Assembly: GCF_029360585.1 (NCBI RefSeq)
Contig: NZ_JAQZSJ010000003.1
Location: 434,001-498,000, forward strand
DNA: 64,000 bases
Origin: Cohnella caldifontis
GTDB lineage: Bacteria > Bacillota > Bacilli > Paenibacillales > Paenibacillaceae
Direction of reading: 5' to 3'
Notes under the pieces: model-generated
Database searches by the model: none
The model's input: only the letters and a program-made list of their open reading frames with translations
What the model was told of the DNA's origin: nothing
Made by a program: the position numbers and the translations under genes
In this document: piece by piece, positions 8,027 through 17,457 of the stretch
Layout: every line of letters begins with the position of its first letter
Position numbering within the stretch: the first letter of the stretch is position 1

Positions 8027-10774
8027 ATGCGCCATACGAGAAACCGCAACGTCCGTCGTCCGGAACAGGCGGGCGCCTCAACGCCCGCCCATGCCGTATC
8101 GTCCCCACGCACCCGCAACGGAATCGCCCCCAAAGTCGTCCTTCCGCTTATCGCCGGGATGCTCGTGTTCTCCATCCCTATGCAAGCTCCCCAGCTTCTG
8201 GTTCCGTCGGCTCATGCCGCCGCGGCCGTGACGTACAAACTGGTGAAAAACAGCGAAACGATGGTCACGGCCGGAGTCAAACACGTGACCTACTCATGGG
8301 TTCCTTCGAACGCCTCCAAATCGACCGAAATCATGCACGTCATCCAAGTCGACTTGAATAACCCCTACGTAACGCTCAACACGATGATCGGCAAAAACGG
8401 AAGCGTAACGGCCCGCCAATCCGTTTCCGCCATGGCCAAGGAAACGCAAGCCGTCGCCGGCATCAACGGGGACGTCTTCAACACGTCCGGGGACGGCGCG
8501 CCGATCGGGGCGGAGATCGTATCCGGCCAGCTCCTGGTCAGCACGTCCAAATTGGACGGCATGTACGCGTTCGCCGTCACGAAGGATCGCAAGCCGGTCA
8601 TCGACAACTTCTCGTTCGAAGGCGCCGTAACGACCGGCACGGGTCTCACGTTCCCGCTCGCGGGCATCAACAAATCGCTGTTTTACGCCGATCCCGACAA
8701 AGCGAACAGCCACGTCAACGCGCTTTATATCTACACGAACGCGTGGACGGCGTCCGAACGCCCGGCGGGTACCGGCACCAAGCCGACCGAAGCGCTCGTC
8801 GTGGACGGGGTCGTGCAGGAAATTTCCGTCGACAAGGAGATCGTCACCCCCGTGCCGGCGAACGGCTACGTGTTAAGAGGCCATGGCACGGCGGCCAAGT
8901 TCATCACCGACAACCTGCCCGTCGGCACCCCGGTGTCCGCCCAATACAGCCTGAAATCGCTGACGACCGGCCAATCCTACGATCCCGCATCGTTCCAGAT
9001 GTTGATCGGCGGGCATACGATTTTGCTGGATCAAGGCAAAGCCGCCGCCTTCTCCCGCAGCATCAGCGGGGTGAGCGGGTCCGCCGCCCGAGCCCGGACG
9101 GCCGTCGGTTATTCCAAAGACGGCAGCACGGCGTACTTGATCACGGTCGAGGAGACCGGCGGCCATCAAGGAGTGACGCTGAAGACGCTGCAGGAGATGC
9201 TGGTCAAGCTGGGCGTCTGGAAAGCGGTGAACCTGGACGGCGGCGGGTCGACGACGATGGTGGCGCGGCCGCTCGGGGAAACGTCCGTCACGCTGGCCCA
9301 TCCCACCTTCTATGGCACGACCCAGCGTCTCATCTCGAACGGCATCGGGGTCTACACGAACGCGCCCAAAGGCGACATCAAGGGCATCACGGCCAGCGGG
9401 CCCGCGACCCTGTTCGTCGGACAGGAAGCCTCGTACGCGATCAAAGGGTACGACACCTACTACAACCCGATCGATCCTACCGGATTTACCCCCGAATGGA
9501 GCATCAACAATTCGGTCGGAACGTTCCAGGACGGGAAACTGACGGCCCAGAAGCCCGGCAAGGCGACCCTCACGGTCAAAGCGGGCATCGCGTCCGATAC
9601 GATGGACGTAGAAGTCGTCGGCCAGGATCAGATCGAACGGCTGACGATCGATCCGAGCACGACGCTGCTTGCGCCGGGCTCCGTCATCTCGGTTCCGGTC
9701 AAAGCCCGGCTCAAGGACGGCCGGGAGCTCACGGTGCCGGCTTCCTCCATCCAATGGGAATTCAAAGGTTTCACGGCATCCGCGAAAGACGGGAAGCTGA
9801 CGGTCGAGACCGTCGAGGACGGGGCGAAGGCGGGCTTCGCGATCGCGCGGTACGACGGCTTCGGCACGGCGGCCATCCTGGCGCCCGGAACGGAAAAGAC
9901 GCTGGAGACGTTCGAAAAACCGTCGTACGCGATCACCTTCAGCGGTTTGCCGGCCGAGACGGCGGGCACGGTGAGCATGCTGGGCGACGTCCCGGGGCAT
10001 GAAAACTCGCAGGTGCTGGATCTCACCTACGACTTCACGAACGGCACCGGAAGCCGGTTCGCCTACGCGAACCTGAACGAGGCGGGCGGAGGCGTACCGA
10101 TCGACGGCAGTCCGAGCGCGATGACGCTGGACGTGCTGGGCGATTCCAGCATGAACTACCTGCGGGCCGAGTTCAAGGACTCGGCGGGCAAGCAGGTGCT
10201 GGTCGACCTGGCGCGCCAGATCGATTGGGCCGGATGGAAGACGATCCGCGTCGACTTGGCCGGAGCCGGGTTCAAAGGGCCGGGCAAGCTCACCAAGCTT
10301 TACGTCGTGAACCTGGAACAGGATCAGGACGAGCGGGCGCTGCAGGGCGAGGTCGCGTTCGACAACCTCAAGCTGCAATATCCGCCTAAGCCTTTCGCCG
10401 CGGCGAAACCCACGATCGTGATGAAGGTCGGCAAATCGACCGCGACGATCAACGGCAAATCGGCCAAGCTGCCGGCCGCTCCGTTCATGATCGACAATGT
10501 CAACTATTTGCCGCTGCGCTTCGTGACCGAGACGCTGGGGGCGGAAATCTTCTGGGACAACAAAGAGAAGCGGGTGACCGTGCTTCGCGGGGACACGATG
10601 CTGGAGCTGTGGGTCGGCCGTTCCGAGGTGACGGTGAACGGGGTGCGCCAGAAGGTGCTCGCCGCGCCCATTTTGAAGAACAACAGCACGTACGTGCCGG
10701 TCCGCGTCGTCTCCGAGCAGCTCGGCCAGAAGGTCGATTGGGAGAACAAAACGAAGACCATTACAATTCACTAA
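8027..10774 (+). CDS. Exported phosphodiester-glycosidase (NAGPA) domain protein with two stalk domains
   Basis: Probably acts on a cell-wall or exopolysaccharide. A long basic N-terminus precedes a signal peptide (VVLPLIAGMLVF... cleaved near SAHAAAA, residue about 65). Residues about 100-430 form a NAGPA/DUF2233 domain with the hallmark NLDGGGSTTMV at about 402-412; in the family this fold uncovers sugars from phosphodiesters. A Big-type immunoglobulin-like stretch follows (about 450-540), then a possible carbohydrate-binding region (about 640-790), then two copper-amine-oxidase-like stalk repeats (about 800-915). 915 residues; GC-rich throughout. AGGAG precedes the start by about six bases. 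Substrate unknown; the domain call is secure, the activity is inferred. Confidence 0.85.
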   Translation: MRHTRNRNVRRPEQAGASTPAHAVSSPRTRNGIAPKVVLPLIAGMLVFSIPMQAPQLLVPSAHAAAAVTYKLVKNSETMVTAGVKHVTYSWVPSNASKSTEIMHVIQVDLNNPYVTLNTMIGKNGSVTARQSVSAMAKETQAVAGINGDVFNTSGDGAPIGAEIVSGQLLVSTSKLDGMYAFAVTKDRKPVIDNFSFEGAVTTGTGLTFPLAGINKSLFYADPDKANSHVNALYIYTNAWTASERPAGTGTKPTEALVVDGVVQEISVDKEIVTPVPANGYVLRGHGTAAKFITDNLPVGTPVSAQYSLKSLTTGQSYDPASFQMLIGGHTILLDQGKAAAFSRSISGVSGSAARARTAVGYSKDGSTAYLITVEETGGHQGVTLKTLQEMLVKLGVWKAVNLDGGGSTTMVARPLGETSVTLAHPTFYGTTQRLISNGIGVYTNAPKGDIKGITASGPATLFVGQEASYAIKGYDTYYNPIDPTGFTPEWSINNSVGTFQDGKLTAQKPGKATLTVKAGIASDTMDVEVVGQDQIERLTIDPSTTLLAPGSVISVPVKARLKDGRELTVPASSIQWEFKGFTASAKDGKLTVETVEDGAKAGFAIARYDGFGTAAILAPGTEKTLETFEKPSYAITFSGLPAETAGTVSMLGDVPGHENSQVLDLTYDFTNGTGSRFAYANLNEAGGGVPIDGSPSAMTLDVLGDSSMNYLRAEFKDSAGKQVLVDLARQIDWAGWKTIRVDLAGAGFKGPGKLTKLYVVNLEQDQDERALQGEVAFDNLKLQYPPKPFAAAKPTIVMKVGKSTATINGKSAKLPAAPFMIDNVNYLPLRFVTETLGAEIFWDNKEKRVTVLRGDTMLELWVGRSEVTVNGVRQKVLAAPILKNNSTYVPVRVVSEQLGQKVDWENKTKTITIH

Positions 10775-10800
10775 TCTTTTTTCCAGCGCCGCTCGGCGGC

Positions 10801-10828
10801 TCGACGAATAGTAGAAATATGTTATGAT
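10801..10828 (+). promoter_or_regulatory. Probable sigma-A promoter of degSU
   Basis: TCGACG (10801-10806), 16-base spacer, TATGAT (10823-10828), 30 bases before the degS start. Four of six and five of six consensus bases. Confidence 0.5.
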
Positions 10829-10857
10829 GAATAGAGGCTGCCAGAGGGGTCGAGAGC

Positions 10858-12036
10858 GTGGATTATCGAGTGGAGCAGATCGACAAAGTCATCCAGAACG
10901 CCATTTCCGTCATGGAAGACAGCAAGGTCCAAGTGTTCGAAATCGCCGAGGCGGCCAGACGGGAACTGACTACTCTCCACAAGGAATTGGAGAAGGTGCT
11001 CGCCGAGGCGACCCAGGCGATCGAGAAGGTGGACAAGCTGGAGCGGGAGTATCGGCTGGCCCGCATTCGCTTGACGGAAGTGAGCCGGGATTTTGTCCGC
11101 TACTCCGAGACGGATATCAAATCCGCGTACGAGAAAGCCACCCAGATTCAGCTGGACCTGATGGTCAGCCGCGAGAAGGAAAACTACCTGCGGTCGAGGC
11201 GGGACGAATTGCAAGGCCGCGTCAAAGCCGTGGAGCTTTCCATCGAACGCGCCGAAACGATCGGGCTGCAGATGAACGTCGTGCTCGACTACCTCTCGGG
11301 CGACTTGAACCAAGTGACGCGGATTCTCGAATCCGCCAAGAACCGCCAGATGATCGGGCTGAAGATCATTCTGGCGCAGGAAGAAGAACGCAAACGGATC
11401 GCCCGCGAAATCCACGACGGGCCCGCCCAGTCGCTCGCCAACTTGATTTTGCGTACGGAAATCGCGGAGCGGATGCTGGAAACGCATGATCTCCAAATGA
11501 TCCGCAGCGAGCTCGGCGATCTCAAGACGCAGGTTCGGCTGGGGCTGGAAGAGATCCGCAAAGTCATTTTCAACCTCAGGCCGATGGCGCTCGACGACCT
11601 CGGGCTGGTGCCGACGCTTCGCAAATTCGTGCAGGATTTCGAAGAGAAAACCCGCATCCGCGCGGTGTTCGAGACGTCTGGCAAGGAGAAGCGGCTGCCC
11701 CCCGCGATGGAGCCGGCCATGTTCCGCCTGGTCCAGGAGGCGTTCAACAACGCGCTCAAGCATGCCGAGCCGACGTTCGTATCGCTGGAAATGATTTTTC
11801 AGGAAGATGCCGTACAGCTCATGATCGCGGACAACGGGATCGGCTTCTCGGTGGAACAGGTCGAATCGAAAGCGAAGGTCCACTCGCAGTTCGGCCTGGT
11901 CGGGATGAGGGAACGCGTGGAATTGCTGCAAGGCAAGATCGATATCGAATCGTCGGTAGGAGAAGGGACCAAAATCAAAATACTGGTTCCCCTAGGCGCG
12001 GAGCCGGGAAAGGAGATAGGCGAACATGGAAAGTAA
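10858..12036 (+). CDS. degS: Sensor histidine kinase DegS
   Basis: Cytoplasmic kinase that phosphorylates DegU and so sets the balance between motility, competence and exoenzyme production. It has no membrane segment. Residues 1-175 are a long helical coiled-coil sensor region as in DegS. The HisKA_3 phospho-acceptor is His186 in REIHDGPAQSLANL, and an HATPase_c domain follows with DNGIGFS at about 325-331 and GLVGMRERV. GTG 10858 is the start, preceded by AGAGGGG. 392 residues, close to the 385 of Bacillus. Overlaps degU by 11 bases. Confidence 0.93.
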   Translation: MDYRVEQIDKVIQNAISVMEDSKVQVFEIAEAARRELTTLHKELEKVLAEATQAIEKVDKLEREYRLARIRLTEVSRDFVRYSETDIKSAYEKATQIQLDLMVSREKENYLRSRRDELQGRVKAVELSIERAETIGLQMNVVLDYLSGDLNQVTRILESAKNRQMIGLKIILAQEEERKRIAREIHDGPAQSLANLILRTEIAERMLETHDLQMIRSELGDLKTQVRLGLEEIRKVIFNLRPMALDDLGLVPTLRKFVQDFEEKTRIRAVFETSGKEKRLPPAMEPAMFRLVQEAFNNALKHAEPTFVSLEMIFQEDAVQLMIADNGIGFSVEQVESKAKVHSQFGLVGMRERVELLQGKIDIESSVGEGTKIKILVPLGAEPGKEIGEHGK

Positions 12037-12748
12037 GACGGCCGATCGCAAAATCAAGGTGCTGCTGGCCGACGATCACCAGCTGTTCCGGGAAGGCCTG
12101 AAACGGATCCTGAACATGGAGTCGGATCTCGAGGTGATCGGGGAGTGCGGGGACGGCATCCAGGTGCTGGAATTTTGCAACCGGATCAAACCCGACGTCG
12201 TGCTGCTCGACATCAACATGCCGACCGAGAACGGAGTGGTGGCGACCGAGCGCCTTCGGGACATTTTCCCGGATATCAAAGTGATTATCCTGTCCATCCA
12301 CGATGACGAGAGCTATGTCTTCGAAACCCTGCGCAAAGGCGCGTCGGGCTATCTGCTTAAGGACATGGAGGCGGAATCGCTCATCAACGCGATCCGGACC
12401 GTCGCCGAGGGACATGCCTATATCCATCCGAAGGTGACGGGCAAGCTGATCAACCAGCTGCGCCGGATGACCTATCTGGACGAGATCGGCGCCACTTCGG
12501 GCGCCGCGGCGAGCCGCGAGACCGTGACCAAGTTCGTGCCGCGCGGCAACAATCCGCTTACCCGCAGGGAAGCCGAGGTGCTTCGCCTGATGGCGGAGGG
12601 CAAGAGCAACAAGACGATCGGCGAAAATCTCTTCATTAGCGAGAAAACGGTCAAAAACCACGTCAGCAGCATCCTCCAGAAGATGGAGGTCGACGACCGC
12701 ACGCAGGCCGTCATCAATTCGATCAAATACGGCTGGGTGACGCTGTAA
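12026..12748 (+). CDS. degU: Response regulator DegU
   Basis: NarL/LuxR-type response regulator phosphorylated by DegS; a DNA-binding activator or repressor of degradative enzyme, competence and flagellar genes. Receiver domain 1-125 with acidic pocket (ADDHQ at 15-19) and phospho-accepting Asp62 in LLDINMP. A linker of about 40 residues leads to the LuxR helix-turn-helix (LTRREAEVLRLMAEGKSNK... about 172-235). Ribosome site AAAGGAG lies inside the end of degS. 240 residues, a little longer than Bacillus DegU because of the linker. Its gene starts the conserved degSU–comF–flagellar neighbourhood. Confidence 0.95.
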   Translation: MESKTADRKIKVLLADDHQLFREGLKRILNMESDLEVIGECGDGIQVLEFCNRIKPDVVLLDINMPTENGVVATERLRDIFPDIKVIILSIHDDESYVFETLRKGASGYLLKDMEAESLINAIRTVAEGHAYIHPKVTGKLINQLRRMTYLDEIGATSGAAASRETVTKFVPRGNNPLTRREAEVLRLMAEGKSNKTIGENLFISEKTVKNHVSSILQKMEVDDRTQAVINSIKYGWVTL

Positions 12749-12783
12749 TATTCCGATACATAACGGAATCATCCGAGAGGGAT

Positions 12784-12837
12784 ACGGTTCCTTTGCATTC
12801 TGCTTAGCGGCAGTCGTGCAAAGGAGCCGTTTTTTGT
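12784..12837 (+). terminator. degSU terminator
   Basis: A 14-bp stem (12784-12797 with 12817-12830, one G-U pair), 19-base loop and a run of six T residues. Confidence 0.8.
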
Positions 12838-12947
12838 TTGATCTGGGCATAATGTTCATTTTCCGTTCACATTGGAATGTTAAATTGTGCTAGTGCCTTC
12901 GCGGTTCCCCCGACTTTGGTCCAGGGCGGATTCCGCCGCCGGGTGGT

Positions 12948-12976
12948 TTTACCTTGGATGATTTTTCTATTAGAAT
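12948..12976 (+). promoter_or_regulatory. Candidate promoter of the RND operon
   Basis: TTTACC (12948-12953), 17-base spacer, TAGAAT (12971-12976), about 50 bases before the RND gene. The -35 matches only four of six bases. The rest of the 12838-13027 gap shows no gene. Confidence 0.4.
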
Positions 12977-13027
12977 GGGAACCGAGTGGTTAGGAGTGGA
13001 AAGTCATAGAGGAGAGAGGAACGTTTC

Positions 13028-16000
13028 ATGATCAAGCTCACGCATTTCTCGATGAAGAACGTGGCGGCCGTATTCATCCTGATGGTGCTGCTATTCTTCG
13101 GGGGCCTCTACTCGGCGGGGACGCTGAAAGTAGAGAGCATGCCGGACATTTCGTTTCCGGTCGTCATGGTCAGTACCACGTACAAGGCGCCTCCGCAGGA
13201 CGTCTTGGACCAGGTCACCAAGCCGCTGGAGAAATCCTTGGCCAACCTGAAAGGGCTCAAAAACCTGACCTCCACGTCGAGCGACAACTTCTCCACGATC
13301 ATCGTGGAGCTGAACCAGGGTAAGGACCCGGAGAAAGCCAAGCAGGACATCGAAAGCTTGATCGCGAACGTCAAGCTGCCGAGCAGCGCGGAGAAACCGC
13401 GCGCCATGACGTTCGGGTTTGCCTCGCAGCCGGTCTATTACACGGCGGTGTACGGCAAAGACGGCATGAACCAGACCGAGCTCGACAAGCTTTATAAGGA
13501 TGTCATCGAGCCCGGGCTCAATTCCGTAAACGGCATCGATCACATCGATTCGATCGGCAACCAGGAAGCGACGCTCAAAATCCGTCTGGACGCTGGAGCG
13601 CTCGTGAATTTCGGGTTGTCACCGTCCCAGGTCGTCGCGGCCATCCAATCGAACCTGACCTCCAGCCCGGCCGGATCGGTCGATTTTAACGGCAATACGG
13701 AAATGGTTCGGGTGACGGGGGAGATGAACGCGGTCTATAATCTCGACCGCATGCTCATCGGCACGCCGCGCGGGGAGTCCATCGAACTCCGGCAGATCGC
13801 CAAGGTCGAGTCGATCAGCGAATCGCCGTTTTACGCCCGGTTGGACGGGAAATCCGCGATCGGGATCCATCTATACAAGACGAGCGACGCCAACGCGGTC
13901 GAATTCGGCGGCGCCGTGAGGAAGATGCTGAAAGACTGGGAGAAAACGATGCCCGGCGTCGCTTTCCACGACATCTACGCCGACGCCGACGGTATCAAGC
14001 AATCGGTCAACGGCATGGTGAAGGAAGGCGGCATGGGCGCGTTGCTCGCCTCCCTCATGATCCTGCTGTTCCTGCGCAACGTGCGCATGACGGTGATCGT
14101 GCTGATTTCCATCCCGCTGTCCATTTTGATGACGCTGCTCTTCATGGCGCCGCTCGGCATTTCGCTTAACATCATGACGCTAGGCGGCATGGCGATCGCG
14201 GTCGGCCGCGTCGTGGACGACAGTATCGTCGTCATCGAGAACATCTACACTCAGCTTGCCAAAGCGCAGGAACGCAAAGAGTCGGTCATCGTACTGGCGA
14301 CCAAGCAAGTCGCGGCAGCCATTACGTCGTCCACGTTGACGACCGTCGGCGTGTTCGCTCCGATCGCTTTCGTCAGCGGCACGGTCGGCGAGGTGTTCCG
14401 GCCGTTCGCCCTGACCCTTGTCTGCGCGCTCATGGCGTCGCTGTTGGTCGCGCTGACCGTCATTCCGATGCTGGCGAAACTGCTCGTGATGCGGAGCCGC
14501 AAAATCCCGCAGCACGACGAGAACCACATCGGCAAATTCGCCGCCCGTTATAAGAAGATCTTAACCGCATCCCTCAACCATCGAATCAAGACGTTGCTGC
14601 TCGCCGGAATTCTTTTTATCCTGTCCATCGTATTGATCGTGCCTCATCTCGCGATGGAGTTCCTGCCGGCGAGCGAAGCCGACAAGCAGTTGTATTATCA
14701 GATCGAGATGCCGAAGGAAACCTCCAAGGAAGCCATGAACGCCAAGATGAAAGAAATCGAGACCATGCTCATGGAAGCCAAGGACGCGAAAGGGAATCCC
14801 CAATTCACCTACGTGGAGTCCCTCGTGGCCTATGAATTTTCCGAAGATGCCGTGCCATACCGCTCGACCTTGTTCACCGAGGTGAACGAAGAGTCGGACG
14901 CCAAAGCGGTGCTAAAGGAATACCAGGATAAAATCCTGTATTTGTTGCCCCAGAAATCGAAGGCGAACGGATCGCTCATTTCGTTCGGCGGAGAGGGGGG
15001 CTCGGGAGTGGACTTCACTTACTCGCTGAGAGGCGACGATCTGCTGCTGCTGAAGCAAGCCGCAGCCACCGTCCAGGAAGCGATGAAGAAATTCCCCGAA
15101 CTGAGCGACATCAAAGATTCGCTGGGCGAATCGAAGATGGAGGTCGAGGTGCTCGTCGACCAGGTCAAAGCACGGCAATACGCCATGAGCACGGGCCAAG
15201 TGCTGGGGTCGGTCGCCGAATGGATCGGCAAGCAAGACCTCGGCGACCTCAAGTTCGACAACGTGATGTACAAGACGACGATCGAAATGGATCCGGCCGA
15301 CAAGGATTCTCTCGCCGCGCTGGAGAATATTCCTCTTCAGACGCCGGCGGGGCTGACGATTCGGCTGGCCGACATCGCGGACGTGCGCCATATCGAATCG
15401 CCGGTATCGATCGCCCGCGAGAAGCAGCAGCAGGTCGTGAATGTATCCGCGAAGATCGAAAGCCGGGACAAAGGCGGGGTCAGCGCCAAAGTATCCGCCG
15501 CGCTGGACCAATTGGAGCTGCCAAGCGGCGTAAGCCGCGATGTAGCCGGCGTGTCCGACGACATTCAGAGCGGGTTCAGCCAGATGTTCGCGGCGATGGC
15601 GGCATCCATCTTCATCGTATACTTGATCATGGTGCTCGCATTCGGCAACGCCAGCGCGCCGTTCGCCATTCTGTTCTCGCTGCCGCTGGCCGTCATCGGC
15701 GGGCTCATTGGCCTGCTGGTGACCGGAGAATCCGTCAACGTCACGTCTTTGATCGGGTTCCTCATGCTGATCGGGATCGTCGTAACCAACGCGATCGTGC
15801 TGATCGACCGGGTGCAGCAGCTTCGGGAAGAAGGGCTCTCCGTACGGGATGCGCTCGTGGAAGCCGGCGTGAACCGGCTTCGCCCGATCATCATGACGGC
15901 GGGCGCAACGATTTTCGCGCTTATGCCGCTGGCTCTGGGGATGTCGGAAGGCACCCTGATCTCCAAAGGTTTGGCCGTCGTCGTCATCGGCGGTCTGATC

Positions 16001-16138
16001 ACCTCGACGCTGCTGACGCTGGTCGTCGTGCCGATCATCTACGAATCGATCTATAAATTCAAATCGAGGATGGGACGTTTGTTCCGCAGGAAGAAGAATG
16101 AAGCCGTTGAAGCGGAAGCCCAGCCGATCGCAGGATAA
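13028..16138 (+). CDS. RND-family efflux permease (SwrC/AcrB-like)
   Basis: Proton-driven inner-membrane pump of 1036 residues with the HAE-RND layout: TM1 at about 10-32, a large extracytoplasmic loop, TM2-6 clustered at about 335-500, a second loop, and TM8-12 at the C-terminus. GRVVDDSIVVIENIY at about 393-407 carries the paired Asp residues (397/398) of the proton relay. In Bacillus subtilis the homologue SwrC (YerP) gives surfactin resistance and supports swarming. Here it is followed by an adaptor gene, so it may work as a two- or three-part system. ATG 13028 has AGGAGAGAGG before it. Confidence 0.92.
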   Translation: MIKLTHFSMKNVAAVFILMVLLFFGGLYSAGTLKVESMPDISFPVVMVSTTYKAPPQDVLDQVTKPLEKSLANLKGLKNLTSTSSDNFSTIIVELNQGKDPEKAKQDIESLIANVKLPSSAEKPRAMTFGFASQPVYYTAVYGKDGMNQTELDKLYKDVIEPGLNSVNGIDHIDSIGNQEATLKIRLDAGALVNFGLSPSQVVAAIQSNLTSSPAGSVDFNGNTEMVRVTGEMNAVYNLDRMLIGTPRGESIELRQIAKVESISESPFYARLDGKSAIGIHLYKTSDANAVEFGGAVRKMLKDWEKTMPGVAFHDIYADADGIKQSVNGMVKEGGMGALLASLMILLFLRNVRMTVIVLISIPLSILMTLLFMAPLGISLNIMTLGGMAIAVGRVVDDSIVVIENIYTQLAKAQERKESVIVLATKQVAAAITSSTLTTVGVFAPIAFVSGTVGEVFRPFALTLVCALMASLLVALTVIPMLAKLLVMRSRKIPQHDENHIGKFAARYKKILTASLNHRIKTLLLAGILFILSIVLIVPHLAMEFLPASEADKQLYYQIEMPKETSKEAMNAKMKEIETMLMEAKDAKGNPQFTYVESLVAYEFSEDAVPYRSTLFTEVNEESDAKAVLKEYQDKILYLLPQKSKANGSLISFGGEGGSGVDFTYSLRGDDLLLLKQAAATVQEAMKKFPELSDIKDSLGESKMEVEVLVDQVKARQYAMSTGQVLGSVAEWIGKQDLGDLKFDNVMYKTTIEMDPADKDSLAALENIPLQTPAGLTIRLADIADVRHIESPVSIAREKQQQVVNVSAKIESRDKGGVSAKVSAALDQLELPSGVSRDVAGVSDDIQSGFSQMFAAMAASIFIVYLIMVLAFGNASAPFAILFSLPLAVIGGLIGLLVTGESVNVTSLIGFLMLIGIVVTNAIVLIDRVQQLREEGLSVRDALVEAGVNRLRPIIMTAGATIFALMPLALGMSEGTLISKGLAVVVIGGLITSTLLTLVVVPIIYESIYKFKSRMGRLFRRKKNEAVEAEAQPIAG

Positions 16139-16151
16139 ATCCGATAATCGG

Positions 16152-16170
16152 GAGTTTGTTTGGCAAACTC
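16152..16170 (+). other. Small hairpin between RND pump and adaptor genes
   Basis: GAGTTTG/CAAACTC (16152-16158 with 16164-16170), five-base loop, no T-tract. Perhaps an RNA-processing or stability element that lowers or raises expression of the adaptor relative to the pump. Confidence 0.4.
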
Positions 16171-16201
16171 TCACCTATCTTTCGCAAAGGAGCTAGGAGA
16201 A

Positions 16202-17398
16202 ATGAAGAAGAAGACTCGAACGTGGGGGGGCGCGGCGGCCCTGGTGGTCAGCGTCGCGCTTGTCGCCGGCTGCTCGGCCCAGGCGGGCCAGGGCGCGGAG
16301 CCTACGAGTACCGCGGCGGCCGCCGTGAAGACGGTGAAAGTGGCGGATATCGGCAAAGTGCAAATTTCCGAGCCGCGGGAACAAGTCGCCGACGTGTTGG
16401 CGTCGGCGCAGGTGAACGTCGTCTCCAAAGCCAGCGCGGACGTCCGGGAGGTGCTGAAGGAGCGCGGCTCCAAGGTCGCCAAGGGCGACGTGCTCGTGTC
16501 GCTGGACGATACGGATGCGCTGCTTCAACAGGAACAAGCGCGGCTTTCCCTCGAGAGCGCGCAGCAGTCGCTCGACTCGGGCCGCAAGCAATGGGAGCTG
16601 AACGTCAAGAAAGTGGAGCAGGCACTCTCCCAAGCGACCAAGAACTTGAACAAAACGAAGAACGATTACGATCAGGGGCTGGTCGGCAAGACGGAGTTGG
16701 ACCAGGCGCAGAACGCCTATGACAATGCCAAAACCGAGTTGGACCTGCTCAAGGAATCGTCCGTAACCGGACTGGAAATGCAAGTGAAGTCCTCGGAGCT
16801 CTCCGTCGAACTGTCCGAACGGTCGCTGGCCAACCATCAAATCAAGGCGCCGATCGACGGCGTCCTGACCGAGATGAACGTTCAGGCCGGCATGACGGTC
16901 AGTCCGGGGTTCGGCATCGGCCAGATCCAGCAGATCGATCCGATCAAGATCAAGGCCCTGCTCTCGGCGCAATCGGCCGAACTCGTACGGGGCAAGAAAG
17001 AACTGCGGTTCTATGTGCCGGGCAGCGAGAAGATGTACACCGGGAAAATCACTTATCTCGCCAATGTGATCGACTCGCAGACGAACGCGTATGAATTGAA
17101 CTTGTCCGTGGGCAATGCGGACATGTCGCTGAAGCCAGGCATGAAGGTACAAGTACGGCTGACGGAAGAGGCGGAGGAACAGGTCGTCGCCGTGCCGACG
17201 CTCAGCATCGTCCGGGAAGGCTCGGAAAATTTCGTGTACGTGCTGAACGGCGACAAGGCGGAGAAACGCAAAGTCGAACTGGGCCGGCTTAACGAGTTGA
17301 ACCAAGAGATCCTGTCCGGCGTTAAGGCCGGGGAGAAGCTGATCGTATCCGGCCAGAACCAACTCGCGGACGGGGAAAAGGTGCAGGTCGCGAAGTAA
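16202..17398 (+). CDS. RND adaptor lipoprotein (membrane fusion protein)
   Basis: Extracytoplasmic adaptor for the pump encoded just upstream. The start is ATG 16202 behind AGGAG; it gives a lipoprotein signal with lipobox LVAGC (Cys24). The layout is the HlyD/AcrA type: a lipoyl half-domain (VVSKASADVREVLKERGSKVAKGDVLVSLD), a long coiled coil (about 105-205), the second lipoyl half (HQIKAPIDGVLTEMN), a beta-barrel and a membrane-proximal domain ending VSGQNQLADGEKV. 398 residues. Fusion proteins in Gram-positives lack an outer membrane to bridge; here it is anchored by lipid to the outer face of the membrane. Confidence 0.9.
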   Translation: MKKKTRTWGGAAALVVSVALVAGCSAQAGQGAEPTSTAAAAVKTVKVADIGKVQISEPREQVADVLASAQVNVVSKASADVREVLKERGSKVAKGDVLVSLDDTDALLQQEQARLSLESAQQSLDSGRKQWELNVKKVEQALSQATKNLNKTKNDYDQGLVGKTELDQAQNAYDNAKTELDLLKESSVTGLEMQVKSSELSVELSERSLANHQIKAPIDGVLTEMNVQAGMTVSPGFGIGQIQQIDPIKIKALLSAQSAELVRGKKELRFYVPGSEKMYTGKITYLANVIDSQTNAYELNLSVGNADMSLKPGMKVQVRLTEEAEEQVVAVPTLSIVREGSENFVYVLNGDKAEKRKVELGRLNELNQEILSGVKAGEKLIVSGQNQLADGEKVQVAK

Positions 17399-17457
17399 AG
17401 CTAAGGCGCTAACGTTTTGGGAACCAGCCATTATAGATCGATACTCGGAGGTACGAT

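Noticed and set aside
8873-10771. 632-residue reverse-strand open frame
   Set aside because: Antisense shadow of the GC-rich glycosidase-like gene; Arg/Asp/His-rich, no family motif, and the forward frame has clear domains.
14912-16174. 420-residue reverse-strand open frame over the RND gene
   Set aside because: Low-complexity basic/acidic reading opposite a well-recognised pump.
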